A stretch of DNA of 32,074 nt from an uncultured beta proteobacterium (GTDB taxonomy: Bacteria; Pseudomonadota; Gammaproteobacteria; Burkholderiales; Burkholderiaceae_C), in NCBI GenBank assembly GCA_903905735.1, contig CAIVHU010000049.1:1-32074 (forward strand). The letters run 5' to 3'. Below the pieces are notes generated by a model. The model did not search any database. It was not told the origin of the DNA and saw only the letters and a program-made list of their open reading frames with translations. Shown here in pieces: positions 8,529-17,553 of this stretch. The first letter of the stretch is position 1, and every line of letters starts with the position of its first letter. A program made the position numbers and the translations under genes.

Positions 8529-10496
8529 ATGCGTTTTTATAAGTACGTTGCCGGGTTTGGATTGGCCTTGGCGTTGGTGGCTTGTGGTGGCGGTGGGGGG
8601 AATCCGGGGACACCATTGACTGGAACTGGAACTGGAACTGGAACTGGAACTGGAACAAACACTTCGGCTCCAACAACTATCGTCGCAAGCGTTACGGACG
8701 CAAGTGGGGCGATTGTTTCAGGTATTTCTTTGGCAACTGGCTTTTCAGCCCGCGCAACCGTCAAAGATTCAAATGGTGCGCCAGTCGCAGGTAAAACCGT
8801 CACCTTTGAAATCTCTGGCTCTTCGATTGCCGTTTTGACCCCAACGACACAACTTACCAACGCGGCGGGGATTGCCGAAGTGGCGATTGCGCCTGCTTCT
8901 GTATCAAGCATTGGCGCTGCCACGTTGAAGGCCAGTGCTGACGTGGGTGGTGTTGTGTCCGGAACCACCGATTTTGCTGTTCAATCGTCAAGCCTCGCCC
9001 TTTCCGCTATCACTGTCACTTCAGCAAGCTTAACCTCTGGTGGAAACACTCCGGTTCAAGTCACCGCGTTGATTGGTGGCGCGCCAGCGGTCGCGGTGCC
9101 TGTCCTTGTCAGTTATACGGCATCTTGCGGAAGAATCAATGGCCAAGACACAACTTCTGGTGGAGTTAGCGTTCCTACCAGCGACGGTATTGCAAAGGCT
9201 GTGTATGACGCGGTGGCGGCGGATGGATCTTTGTGTAGCGGTTCGGTAACCCTGACCGCCTCCAGCGCAGGTGCAACGTCGCAGTCCAAAACCTTGGCAG
9301 TTGCTGCACCAACTGCGAACGCGGTTGTTTTTGTGTCGGCAACTCCTGCGCAAATATTTGTAGCGGGATCTGGTGCGCTGGAGCAGGCACTGGTGAAGTT
9401 TAAGGTACTGTCTTCCAGCGGTGTGGCGCTTGGAAGTGTGCCAATCAAGTTCAGCATTGTGACTAATCCCGGAGGTGTTGGTTTGGGAGTCACTGGCTCA
9501 ACTGTGGCGGTCAACGCCACTACCTTGGCTAACGGCGAAGCATCCGTTTCAGTATTCTCCGGCACGATCCCAGGGCCAATCAAAGTCAGAGCGGAACTAG
9601 TGTCAGACGCGTCTGTTTTTTCGGAGTCGCAAAACTTGACAGTTGCCTCTGGTCCTCCGTCGCAGCGGTTCATGAGTTTTTCAGCTGAAACGTTCAATAT
9701 TGAAGGCTGGGATGTTGATGGAACCAGCACGCAATTGACGGTTCGGGTCGCGGACCGCCAAGGAAATGCGGTCGCCGATGGTACTGTGATCAACTTTACG
9801 GCCGAGGGCGGGCAGGTCGCCAGCAGCTGCGCAACCGCGCAGATCAATGGTATCTCGCAATGTTCTGTAACTTTCATTTCGCAGAACCCGCGTCCAGTCG
9901 GTGGCAGGGCTTCTGTGCTTGCTTATACCGCTGGTACAAAAGACTATGTGGACGTCAATGGCAATAATCGCTACGATGCAGGCGTGGATACGTTAATCAA
10001 AATTGGCGACGCCTATCGCGACGACAATGAGAACGGCGCCTACGACACTGGAGAGTTTGTCATACCTCGCCTTGGTACTGAGACTTGTGCCGGATCAGGT
10101 GGCCCATTTCCCTCGCGTGCCAACACTTGTGACTCCGTCCTTGCAACTACGGTACGTGAGCAAGCGGTAATTATGTTTTCGTCATCTGTTCCGGTATTTG
10201 AATTGACCTCCGCAACTACAGGCGGTGTGCGTTTCAAATTGCGGAGCAGCACAAATACCCTGCTACCTGTGCCTGCTGGAACTACTATTTCAGCTAAAGC
10301 CAGTGGGTTGACCTGTGCCGTTGATCAAACTTACGGATCACCGGTAGTCAATGTTCAACCTGGCACAAATCCGAGCGCCGATCTTGCTACATCGGGCGTC
10401 GTGACATTGAAAACCTGCAGTACTGGGGATTCTGTGGCTATTACGATCACAGTGCCATCCAAGCTTGCAACGACGTTCTTTGTTCCACTTCCTTGA
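8529..10496 (+). CDS. Ig-like (invasin-type) lipoprotein with calcium-loop motifs, function unknown
   Basis: A 655-residue predicted secreted lipoprotein: the signal peptide ends in LVAC (Cys19), followed by a Gly run and a six-fold Thr-Gly linker. About four Ig-like repeats in the style of bacterial Ig-like domain 1 (intimin/invasin) follow, at roughly 50-150, 155-257, 260-372 and 376-470. Each has patterns such as VKDSNGAPVAGKTVTF and VADRQGNAVADGTVINF. Two EF-hand-like loops (about 475-487 and 499-510) come next, then a C-terminal beta domain. Paired cysteines suggest disulfides. AGGGGAAGG precedes the ATG. It sits between pilQ and aroK, where many relatives have no gene, and its stop overlaps the aroK start. 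A surface or pilus-related role is inference from position only. Confidence 0.8.
   Translation: MRFYKYVAGFGLALALVACGGGGGNPGTPLTGTGTGTGTGTGTNTSAPTTIVASVTDASGAIVSGISLATGFSARATVKDSNGAPVAGKTVTFEISGSSIAVLTPTTQLTNAAGIAEVAIAPASVSSIGAATLKASADVGGVVSGTTDFAVQSSSLALSAITVTSASLTSGGNTPVQVTALIGGAPAVAVPVLVSYTASCGRINGQDTTSGGVSVPTSDGIAKAVYDAVAADGSLCSGSVTLTASSAGATSQSKTLAVAAPTANAVVFVSATPAQIFVAGSGALEQALVKFKVLSSSGVALGSVPIKFSIVTNPGGVGLGVTGSTVAVNATTLANGEASVSVFSGTIPGPIKVRAELVSDASVFSESQNLTVASGPPSQRFMSFSAETFNIEGWDVDGTSTQLTVRVADRQGNAVADGTVINFTAEGGQVASSCATAQINGISQCSVTFISQNPRPVGGRASVLAYTAGTKDYVDVNGNNRYDAGVDTLIKIGDAYRDDNENGAYDTGEFVIPRLGTETCAGSGGPFPSRANTCDSVLATTVREQAVIMFSSSVPVFELTSATTGGVRFKLRSSTNTLLPVPAGTTISAKASGLTCAVDQTYGSPVVNVQPGTNPSADLATSGVVTLKTCSTGDSVAITITVPSKLATTFFVPLP
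8619..8654 (+). repeat. Six perfect ACTGGA hexamers in the lipoprotein gene
   Basis: Six uninterrupted copies of ACTGGA encode the (Thr-Gly)6 linker just after the lipidation site. The unit is six bases, so gain or loss of copies by slipped-strand pairing would alter linker length by two residues without breaking the frame. Confidence 0.95.
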
Positions 10497-11041
10497 CGAT
10501 ATCCCTCGTCGGCCTGCCGGGCTCAGGTAAAACCACGGTTGGCCGACAACTCTCCAGGCGCTTGCGGGTGCCATTTCTGGACTCTGACACGCTGATTGAA
10601 CAGCAATTGGGCTGCTCGATCCGTGAGTTTTTCGAGCGCGAGGGTGAGGCACGGTTTCGGGACATTGAAGCCAGTGTCATTGACGAACTCTCCCAGGCAC
10701 CCGAAGGGGTGCTGTCCACTGGCGGCGGTGCGGTACTCAGGCCCGAGAACCGGGCGCATCTGCGCCAGCGCACCAAAGTGGTTTACCTCAATTCTTCTCC
10801 GGACGATCTGTTTCGTCGTCTGCGCCACGACAAGAACCGGCCGCTGTTGCAGGTGGCAGACCCATTGGGCAGACTGCGGGATCTGCATGCACAGCGTGAT
10901 CCCTTGTATCGGGAAACCGCCCATATCCGTGTGGAGACTGGCCGACCATCCGTGGCCAGTTTGGTCAACATGATCCTTATGCAACTCGAACTCGACGGCT
11001 CGGTTGCCGCCCCTTCAAACCCTCTAAACTCTGAGGCATGA
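10493..11041 (+). CDS. aroK: Shikimate kinase
   Basis: A 182-residue kinase that phosphorylates shikimate with ATP in aromatic amino-acid synthesis (cytosol). The Walker A loop is [11 protein letters not shown] (about residues 7-17). [11 protein letters not shown] carries the shikimate-binding Asp, [13 protein letters not shown] the binding Arg, and [13 protein letters not shown] the Gly-rich substrate loop. LIDR-type lid residues appear around NRPLLQ and RDPLYRETA. The best start is TTG at 10493, which shares bases with the TGA of the upstream lipoprotein gene (TTGA). No later start keeps the beta-1 strand and P-loop. It overlaps aroB by four bases. Confidence 0.94.
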   Translation: MTISLVGLPGSGKTTVGRQLSRRLRVPFLDSDTLIEQQLGCSIREFFEREGEARFRDIEASVIDELSQAPEGVLSTGGGAVLRPENRAHLRQRTKVVYLNSSPDDLFRRLRHDKNRPLLQVADPLGRLRDLHAQRDPLYRETAHIRVETGRPSVASLVNMILMQLELDGSVAAPSNPLNSEA

Positions 11042-12144
11042 AAGCTTCAGACCTCCAAACCGTCGCCATTGAACTGGCTGACCGCAGTTACCACATTGCC
11101 ATCCGCGGCTCGCTCTTTGACAATCCCCTGAGCTATGCGCAGTTGCCCAAGGCTGGTGCGGCGTTGATTGTGACCAACACGACGGTGGGGCCTTTGTACG
11201 CCGAGCGTCTGCAAAAGGCCTTGGCGCCGCAATACAGTCAGGTTCACACGGTCGTGTTGCCTGACGGCGAGGAGTTCAAAACCTGGGAGAGCCTGAATCT
11301 GATTTTTGATGCCTTGCTCAGTCATGGCTGTGACCGCAAGACCACGCTGTTTGCATTGGGCGGTGGCGTGGTGGGTGACATGACCGGGTTTGCCGCCGCC
11401 AGTTATATGCGCGGTGTGCCATTTGTGCAGGTGCCCACAAGCTTGCTGGCGCAGGTGGATTCGTCGGTGGGCGGAAAAACCGCGATCAATCACCCGCTGG
11501 GCAAAAACATGATTGGCGCGTTTTACCAGCCGCTTAAAGTGGTGTGTGATCTGGACACGCTCAGCACCTTGCCACAGGGCGAACTCAGCGCCGGATTGGC
11601 CGAGGTCATCAAATACGGGCCGATTGCCGACTTGGATTTTCTGGCCTGGATCGAGGCCCATCTGGATGCCATTCTGGCGCGAGAGCCAGCGGCATTGGCC
11701 CATATCGTTAAACGCAGTTGCGAAATCAAGGCCTGGGTGGTCAGTCAGGATGAGCGCGAAGCGGGGTTGCGGGCCATCTTGAACTTTGGCCACACCTTTG
11801 GCCACGCCATCGAGGCGGGATTGGGTTATGGTGTCTGGCTGCATGGTGAGGCGGTGGGCTGTGGCATGGTGATGGCCGCACAGTTGTCCGCGCGTCTGGG
11901 GATGGTCGATGCGTTTTTTGTGCATCGCCTGACCACCTTGATTGCCAAGGCGGGCCTGCCGGTGAAAGCGCCGGTATTACCCGGTGCCGACAACGCCGGT
12001 CGCTATCTGGAGCTGATGCGAGTGGATAAGAAGTCTGAAGCTGGCGAGATCAAGTTTGTACTGATCGACAAGCCCGGCAGCGCCTGCGTGCGCAGCGCAC
12101 CCGATACGTTGGTGCGCCAGGTGATTGACAGCTGTTGTGCCTGA
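11038..12144 (+). CDS. aroB: 3-dehydroquinate synthase
   Basis: A 368-residue NAD- and metal-dependent enzyme converting DAHP to 3-dehydroquinate, the second step of the shikimate pathway. NAD-binding features include [11 protein letters not shown] and [17 protein letters not shown] (about 103-119). [18 protein letters not shown], the metal-ligand region [10 protein letters not shown] and [16 protein letters not shown] are all intact. Pairing with aroK behind pilQ is widely conserved in beta- and gammaproteobacteria. The dispersed repeat at 12145 starts on the base after its stop codon. Confidence 0.97.
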   Translation: MKASDLQTVAIELADRSYHIAIRGSLFDNPLSYAQLPKAGAALIVTNTTVGPLYAERLQKALAPQYSQVHTVVLPDGEEFKTWESLNLIFDALLSHGCDRKTTLFALGGGVVGDMTGFAAASYMRGVPFVQVPTSLLAQVDSSVGGKTAINHPLGKNMIGAFYQPLKVVCDLDTLSTLPQGELSAGLAEVIKYGPIADLDFLAWIEAHLDAILAREPAALAHIVKRSCEIKAWVVSQDEREAGLRAILNFGHTFGHAIEAGLGYGVWLHGEAVGCGMVMAAQLSARLGMVDAFFVHRLTTLIAKAGLPVKAPVLPGADNAGRYLELMRVDKKSEAGEIKFVLIDKPGSACVRSAPDTLVRQVIDSCCA

Positions 12145-12199
12145 TAGCTATTACAATAATAGCTTATGGCGCTTGTTGTATAAGGGCTAGAGGCCAAAT
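12145..12199 (+). repeat. Dispersed two-hairpin repeat, copy 2 (best preserved)
   Basis: This fills most of the gap between the convergent aroB and fliE. The first stem is AGCTATT/AATAGCT with a five-base loop (12146-12164). The second is GCGCTT...AAGGGC with one mismatch (12170-12187). It ends GGCTAGAGGCCAAAT. Sequence and two-hairpin form match related stretches at 136-187 and, reversed, 18351-18407. Lying between two convergent stops, it may also act in transcript termination, but there is no U-tract. Confidence 0.75.
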
Positions 12200-12209
12200 T
12201 CTTGTTATT

Positions 12210-12527
12210 CTAGACCTGCATATTCATGATGTCGGTGTAAGCCTGCACCATGCGGTTGCGTACATTCAGGGTGGCGGTAAAACCGATCTGCGCTTTCTGA
12301 ATCGCCACCATGGTTTCTTCCAGGCTGACCTTGGGGTTTTCCAGCTGGACTTCTTTTTGCAGGCGCATGGCATCGTTTTGCGATGCACTCACCGAGCCCA
12401 GCGCACTTTTCAGGGCACCAGCAAAGCCTTCTGAATCCCCGCCAGTCACCTGGCCTGCCGAGCGAGCGCCCGGCATGGTTGGCCGCACCGTGACCGGCAT
12501 GGTGGTGGGGGTGAGTTTGAGGTTCAT
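12210..12527 (-). CDS. fliE: Flagellar hook-basal body protein FliE
   Basis: A 105-residue rod/MS-ring junction protein exported early by the flagellar type III system. The C-terminus shows the FliE hallmark: VSLEETMVAIQKAQIGFTA then NVRNRMVQAYTDIMNMQV. The N-terminal part is variable. ATG 12527 was chosen over an upstream start at 12629, because the extra 34 residues resemble translated intergenic DNA and an AAAAGGGA ribosome site sits 11 bases before 12527. It is transcribed away from fliF, leaving a 185-base divergent gap. Confidence 0.93.
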   Translation of the reverse strand: MNLKLTPTTMPVTVRPTMPGARSAGQVTGGDSEGFAGALKSALGSVSASQNDAMRLQKEVQLENPKVSLEETMVAIQKAQIGFTATLNVRNRMVQAYTDIMNMQV

Positions 12528-12591
12528 GGCGTTGTGTGTCCCTTTTGGGTGGGTCAGGAGGATGCTAAAGCGCCCCTGCCAAAACATAAAT

Positions 12592-12620
12592 TTGAAGTGA
12601 GGGGTAAAACACGCTCTTAT
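12592..12620 (+). promoter_or_regulatory. Candidate sigma-70 promoter for the fliF operon
   Basis: TTGAAG (12592-12597) and TCTTAT (12615-12620) are 17 bases apart, each matching four of six consensus positions, and lie about 90 bases before fliF in the fliE-fliF divergent gap. The match is modest and could be chance. No sigma-28 (TAAA/GCCGATAA) motif of correct spacing was seen in the gap. Confidence 0.25.
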
Positions 12621-12712
12621 CAAGCTCATGTTTGGCGGGGTGTGTCAAATAATCATCTGCATCCGAGTTGCGATACGAGTTACGTGAAGCACCCCATTTA
12701 CGGAAGATCTCC

Positions 12713-14404
12713 ATGCCAGCCGCCCTTGCTCTCCCCGCCATCAATGTCAATCCTAGCTTCAGCCAGCGTCTGGCCGCTTTGGACCAAGGCCAAAAAATGC
12801 GTCTGGCCATTGGCGTGGTGCTGTTTGTCGTGATTGGTGTGGTGGGTATGGTGATGGGCCGCCAGGCCGAATGGCGGGTGCTGTATGCCAATCTGGCCGA
12901 AAAAGACGGTGGCGCCATCGTGGCGCAGCTCACCACCATGAATGTTCCTTATAAATATGCTGACGGCGGTGGTGCCATTCTGGTGCCTGCAGACAAGGTG
13001 TATGACACGCGCCTGAAGCTGGCCTCTCAGGGACTGCCCAAAGGCGCTGTCACCGGCTACGAGATCATGGACACGGCCAGCCGCTTTGGCATGACGCAGT
13101 TTCAGGAGCGGCTGACCTTTCAGCGTGGGCTTGAGGGCGAGTTGACGCGCTCCATCCAGGCGCTGTCGTCGGTGGCCAGTGCACGGGTGCATTTGGCCTT
13201 GCCCAATCAGAACGGATTTTTCCGCGAGCAGCAAAAGCCGTCTGCCTCGGTGGTGGTGGGTATGAACGCCGGGCGCTCGCTGGACCGCGGTCAGTTGGCC
13301 GGCATCATTCATCTGGTGGCATCCAGCGTGCCGGAGATGGATGCGAAAGCTGTCACCGTGCTTGACGATACCGGCAAGCTGCTGTCCACACCACCCGAAG
13401 GCGACCTGGGCATGGGTGGGGACGCGCAGCAGCTGCAATATGTGCAGCAGATTGAGCAGCTTTACAGCAAACGCATTCTGGACATTCTGGAGCCCGTGGT
13501 GGGGCGGCAAAACGTGCGGGCGCAGGTCACGGCGGAGCTGGACTTCTCGCAAACCGAGTCCACCTCGGAGCTGTACAAGCCCAACCAGACCCCGGACTCC
13601 ACGGCCATTCGCAGCCAGCAGTCCATGGAGAGCACCAACGCGGCCAACTCGGGCCCGGCCACCGGTGTTCCGGGGGCAGTCAGCAATCAGCCACCCGGCC
13701 CATCCGCTGCGCCCATCAACGGGGCAGCGCAAACGCCAGCGGCTGCCGGTGCCAGTGCGGCAGCCAGCGCAGGTGGCCGTAAGGAATCGATCGTCAACTA
13801 CGAGGTGGATAAAACCGTGCGCGTGGTGCGTGGCAGCACCGGCATGATCAAGCGCATCAGCGCTGCCGTGGTGCTGAACAACCAGACCAAAACAGATGCC
13901 AAAGGCAAGACCACCACCGCGCCCCTGACGGATGCGGAGCTTGCAAAGTTGACTGCGCTGGTGCAGGAAACCATTGGCTTCAACAAAGACCGTGGCGATA
14001 CCTTGAACGTGGCCAACGCGCCGTTTACCAGTGACAAGGTCACGGCAGAGCCCTTGCCCGTGTGGCAGCAGCCTGAGTTGCTGGACCTGGCCCGTAGTTT
14101 TGCTTGGCCGGTGGGCACGCTCCTGTTTGGTGCCTTGGTGTTGATGGGGGCAATTCGCCCGGCACTCAAGGTGATGGCGCAGCCCGTGCAGGCGCGCCAG
14201 ACCTCGGCCAGCTCTGGCACGCTGGATGCGATTGAGTCCGATCAGCCCGACCGGCCCCTGCTGGCTGCGCCCTCGGCGGCCCAACCTGCAGAACCCAGCC
14301 AGGCAGATATTGCGCTGGAAGATGCGCGCAAATTAACCCGTGACAACCCGGCAGCAGTTGCTAACATCGTCAAAACCTGGATCAACGGCGAGGCTCCGGC
14401 CTGA
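12713..14404 (+). CDS. fliF: Flagellar MS-ring protein FliF
   Basis: A 563-residue protein forming the MS ring in the inner membrane, the base on which the C-ring and export gate assemble. Membrane helix one is at about 24-44 (RLAIGVVLFVVIGVVG), and helix two is near the C-terminus (SFAWPVGTLLFGALVLMG). The periplasmic domain starts EWRVLYANLAEKDGGAIV and includes GAVTGYEIMDTASRFGMTQF and SARVHLALPNQNGF. A Pro/Ala-rich disordered insert (about 300-360) is usual for the family. The C-terminal tail ARKLTRDNPAAVANIVKTWI binds FliG. The start at ATG 12713 has GGAAG seven bases upstream. Confidence 0.96.
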   Translation: MPAALALPAINVNPSFSQRLAALDQGQKMRLAIGVVLFVVIGVVGMVMGRQAEWRVLYANLAEKDGGAIVAQLTTMNVPYKYADGGGAILVPADKVYDTRLKLASQGLPKGAVTGYEIMDTASRFGMTQFQERLTFQRGLEGELTRSIQALSSVASARVHLALPNQNGFFREQQKPSASVVVGMNAGRSLDRGQLAGIIHLVASSVPEMDAKAVTVLDDTGKLLSTPPEGDLGMGGDAQQLQYVQQIEQLYSKRILDILEPVVGRQNVRAQVTAELDFSQTESTSELYKPNQTPDSTAIRSQQSMESTNAANSGPATGVPGAVSNQPPGPSAAPINGAAQTPAAAGASAAASAGGRKESIVNYEVDKTVRVVRGSTGMIKRISAAVVLNNQTKTDAKGKTTTAPLTDAELAKLTALVQETIGFNKDRGDTLNVANAPFTSDKVTAEPLPVWQQPELLDLARSFAWPVGTLLFGALVLMGAIRPALKVMAQPVQARQTSASSGTLDAIESDQPDRPLLAAPSAAQPAEPSQADIALEDARKLTRDNPAAVANIVKTWINGEAPA

Positions 14405-14450
14405 TGGCGCGGCCCGCCCGCACCAGGCATTGAACGGGGGAACGTGAATC

Positions 14451-15449
14451 ATGTCGCAAACTGACGGTCTGGAAGATGCTGCCATCCTGATGATGTCGCT
14501 GGGCGAAGCCGAAGCCTCGGAGGTGTTCAAGCACCTCTCGCCCAAAGAGGTGCAAAAGCTCGGCGAAGCCATCGCCAAAACCAAAGCCATCACGCGTGAA
14601 CGCGTCAATGATGTGGTGGATAAATTCACCGGCATTGCTGCGGCGCAGAGTTTGCTGGTGTCCAACTCGGGCGACTATGTGCGCTCGGTGCTCAAACGCG
14701 CGCTGGGTGACGACAAGGCGGCGCTGCTGATAGACCGGATCTTGCAGGGCGGCGACGTGTCGGGCATCGAAAGCCTGAAGTGGATGGAGCCCGCCAGCGT
14801 GGCCGAGCTACTACGCAATGAACACCCGCAGATCGTGGCTGCCATTTTGGTGCACCTCGACTTTGACCAGGCCGCTGATATTCTGAAATTCTTCAATGAG
14901 CGACAGCGCAACGAGGTGATGCTGCGCGTGGCCACCATGGAAGGTATTCAGCCCTCGGCGCTGAAAGACCTCAACGAAGTGCTGTTCAAGGTGCTGGCCG
15001 GTGGCGACAAGATGCGCAAATCGTCGCTGGGCGGTGTCAAGACGGCGGCTGAAATGATCAACCTGATGGGCACTGCGATTGAAGGCACGGTGATCGAGTC
15101 CATCCGCAACCACGACCCTGATCTGGCGCAGAAGATCATGGACAAGATGTTTGTTTTCGACGACGTGATCAAGCTTGACGACAAATCCATCCAGACCGTG
15201 CTGAAAGAAGTGTCCAGCGACGTACTGATCGTGGCCCTGAAGGGCGCGCAGCCCGAACTCAAGGAGAAATTCCTGTCCAACATGTCGACACGTGCGGCCG
15301 AGTCGCTGCGCGAAGACCTGGAGTCTCGCGGGCCGATGCGCCTGTCCGAAGTCGAAGCGCAGCAAAAGGAAATCCTCAAGACTGTGCGGCGTTTGGCTGA
15401 CGAAGGCACCATCGTCATTGGCGGCGGTGCAGATGATGCGATGGTGTAG
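14451..15449 (+). CDS. fliG: Flagellar motor switch protein FliG
   Basis: A 332-residue C-ring protein that transmits torque and switches rotation. It shows the N-terminal FliF-binding domain with ILMMSLGEAEASEVFKHLS, the middle-domain EHPQ motif (RNEHPQIVAAILVHLDFDQA), a Gly-Gly-type hinge, and a C-terminal torque domain with FVFDDVIKLDDKSIQTVLKE carrying the charged residues that contact the stator. The length is standard. It lies between fliF and fliH; the ATG at 14451 follows a G-rich site. Confidence 0.97.
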   Translation: MSQTDGLEDAAILMMSLGEAEASEVFKHLSPKEVQKLGEAIAKTKAITRERVNDVVDKFTGIAAAQSLLVSNSGDYVRSVLKRALGDDKAALLIDRILQGGDVSGIESLKWMEPASVAELLRNEHPQIVAAILVHLDFDQAADILKFFNERQRNEVMLRVATMEGIQPSALKDLNEVLFKVLAGGDKMRKSSLGGVKTAAEMINLMGTAIEGTVIESIRNHDPDLAQKIMDKMFVFDDVIKLDDKSIQTVLKEVSSDVLIVALKGAQPELKEKFLSNMSTRAAESLREDLESRGPMRLSEVEAQQKEILKTVRRLADEGTIVIGGGADDAMV

Positions 15450-15451
15450 CC

Positions 15452-16147
15452 ATGCGAAACTACACCCGTTTTATCCCTGGTGAAGAGATCGACGCGGTCG
15501 AACAGTGGCAGTTTGGCTCCATTGACACTGCCGCTCAGTTGCTGGCTGCGCGGGTCAAGGCACGTGAGGCAGAAGAAACCGCTGTTCAGACCGAGTCGCA
15601 GATGCAGCAGGTCTATCAAGACGGCTATGCCGCTGGTGTCGAGCAGGGCAGGCTGCAGGCGCAAGCCGAGTTGCAGCAGCAGATGCAGGCTTTTTTGGCC
15701 AACCAGGCGCAAGAGGCTGCAGGCAAGCTCGCCGCGGTGTTTGAATCCGCCCAAAGTGAGTTGCAAGCCGCCGAGCAAACTATGTCTCAGGGCGTGTTGG
15801 CCCTGTCCTGTGAACTGGCGCGCCAGGTGCTGCGACATGAGCTGACCGTGAATCCCGAGGTGGTGATGCCCGTGCTGACCGAAGCCGTTGGCCTGCTGGG
15901 CGCCGAATTCAAGACGGCCGTGGTCAAACTCAACCCGCTGGACCTGGCTGCTCTGGGTGAGCAGATTCAAGCCAATTTCGCCGGTATTGGCTTGAGCCTG
16001 CGTGCGGACCCGGAGGTGCTGCAAGGTGGCTGCCTGGTGGAGTCTGCGGGCACGGTGGTCGATGGCACGCTACAAAAAAGATGGCAACGTGCTATTGCCA
16101 CACTTGGGCTAAGCAGCAATTGGGAGGTTCCAGGTGAGCCATTCTGA
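15452..16147 (+). CDS. fliH: Flagellar assembly protein FliH
   Basis: A 231-residue negative regulator and membrane-docking partner of the export ATPase Fli[19 protein letters not shown] at the start resembles the conserved N-terminal segment with Trp that docks on the export gate. A long Gln/Ala-rich helix contains [20 protein letters not shown] (a GxxxG-type pattern). A V-ATPase subunit E-like C-terminal domain ([40 protein letters not shown]) completes it. It overlaps fliI by 14 bases. Confidence 0.93.
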   Translation: MRNYTRFIPGEEIDAVEQWQFGSIDTAAQLLAARVKAREAEETAVQTESQMQQVYQDGYAAGVEQGRLQAQAELQQQMQAFLANQAQEAAGKLAAVFESAQSELQAAEQTMSQGVLALSCELARQVLRHELTVNPEVVMPVLTEAVGLLGAEFKTAVVKLNPLDLAALGEQIQANFAGIGLSLRADPEVLQGGCLVESAGTVVDGTLQKRWQRAIATLGLSSNWEVPGEPF

Positions 16148-17549
16148 TACTGCCCTGAAGTGGTCCAACTTTCTGGACGATGCACAAAAAAGAGTGCAGA
16201 ACGGCACCCACCTGGAGATGCGTGGCACCCTGACGCGCCTGGCTGGCTTGGTGTTGGAGGCCGTGGGTATTCGTGTGCCGGTAGGTTCGCAGTGCTTTAT
16301 TCGCATGAAAGGGCAAGCCCCGGTGCTGACCGAGGTGGTGGGTTTTTCAGGCGACCGGGCATTTTTGATGCCCGCAGGCGACGTGCATGGCCTGTCCAGT
16401 GGTGCCAGTGTGGAGCCAGCGCCCGCCTATGTGGTGGTGCCACGGCTGGGTGAGCGCCGACAGAAGGACCGTGTGCGCAGTCTGGGTGTGCTGCGCCTGC
16501 CGCTGGGTGACGGTCTGCTGGGCCGGGTGGTGGACGCCCACGGCGTGCCGATGGATTACAAAGGCCCGCTGCTGGGGGTGTCCTCCATGCCGTTGGATCG
16601 CAAACCCATCAACGCGATGGACCGCGCCCCGGTGCGCGAGCCGCTCGACACCGGCATCCGCGCCATCAACGCCTTGCTGACCGTAGGCCGTGGCCAGCGG
16701 CTGGGCCTGTTTGCTGGCTCTGGTGTGGGCAAAAGTGTGCTGATGGGCATGATGGCGCGCTACACCCAGGCCGATGTGATTGTGGTCGGGCTGATAGGTG
16801 AGCGTGGCCGCGAGGTCAAGGAGTTCATCGAAGACATTTTGGGTGACGAGGGCCGCGCCCGCTCGGTGGTCGTCGCCGCCCCGGCCGATGCCCCACCGCT
16901 GCTGCGCATGCAGGGGGCCGCCTATGCCACCGCCGTGGCCGAGAGCTTCCGGGACAAAGGCAAACACGTGTTGTTGCTGATGGATTCACTCACCCGCTAC
17001 GCCATGGCGCAGCGTGAAATTGCGTTGGCCATTGGCGAGCCGCCCGCCACCAAGGGCTACCCGCCGTCGTGTTTTGCCAAGATGCCGCAACTGGTGGAGC
17101 GTAGTGGCAACGGCCTGCACGGCATTGGCTCGATCACGGCCTTTTACACCGTGTTGTCGGAGGGTGACGACCAGCAGGACCCGATTGCCGACGCGGCGCG
17201 CGCCATTCTGGACGGCCACATCGTGCTCTCGCGCTCGCTGGCTGAAGCCGGGCACTTTCCGGCCATCGACATTGAGCAGTCGGCCTCACGGGTGATGCAC
17301 AACGTGGTCTCAAGCAAGCATTTTGAGCTGGCTCGCAATTTCAAGGCGATCTACTCCCGCTATGAAAAAGCGAAAGACCTGGTGCAGATTGGTGCGTATG
17401 CCAGCGGGTCTGACCCGGCGCTGGACGAAGCCATTGCCCTTCATGATCCCATGGTGCAATTTTTGCAGCAAGACATGTTTGAAGCCGCCACCATGGACGC
17501 GAGCGTGAACGGCATGCGCACGGCCATGTCCCCGGCAAACCGCAGGTAG
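16134..17549 (+). CDS. fliI: Flagellum-specific type III export ATPase FliI
   Basis: A 471-residue F1-beta-like ATPase that powers early steps of flagellar protein export. Visible features are Walker [32 protein letters not shown], Walker [19 protein letters not shown] and the [15 protein letters not shown] loop. The catalytic region [19 protein letters not shown] and the arginine-finger region [19 protein letters not shown] follow. The start is GTG 16134 within the fliH tail; an in-frame later start would lose the N-terminal FliH-binding helix. Confidence 0.97.
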   Translation: MSHSDTALKWSNFLDDAQKRVQNGTHLEMRGTLTRLAGLVLEAVGIRVPVGSQCFIRMKGQAPVLTEVVGFSGDRAFLMPAGDVHGLSSGASVEPAPAYVVVPRLGERRQKDRVRSLGVLRLPLGDGLLGRVVDAHGVPMDYKGPLLGVSSMPLDRKPINAMDRAPVREPLDTGIRAINALLTVGRGQRLGLFAGSGVGKSVLMGMMARYTQADVIVVGLIGERGREVKEFIEDILGDEGRARSVVVAAPADAPPLLRMQGAAYATAVAESFRDKGKHVLLLMDSLTRYAMAQREIALAIGEPPATKGYPPSCFAKMPQLVERSGNGLHGIGSITAFYTVLSEGDDQQDPIADAARAILDGHIVLSRSLAEAGHFPAIDIEQSASRVMHNVVSSKHFELARNFKAIYSRYEKAKDLVQIGAYASGSDPALDEAIALHDPMVQFLQQDMFEAATMDASVNGMRTAMSPANRR

Positions 17550-17553
17550 CATC

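Noticed and set aside
12565-12592. Sigma-28-like TAAAG...GCCAAAA before fliF
   Set aside because: The two halves are separated by far fewer bases than the sigma-28 consensus needs.
12698-14284. 528-codon open frame on the minus strand
   Set aside because: Antisense to fliF, rich in His/Gly/Arg and without family motifs; a shadow of the GC-rich coding strand.
14948-16024. 358-codon minus-strand frame over fliG/fliH
   Set aside because: Low-complexity His/Leu/Ser composition and complete overlap with two well-supported genes.
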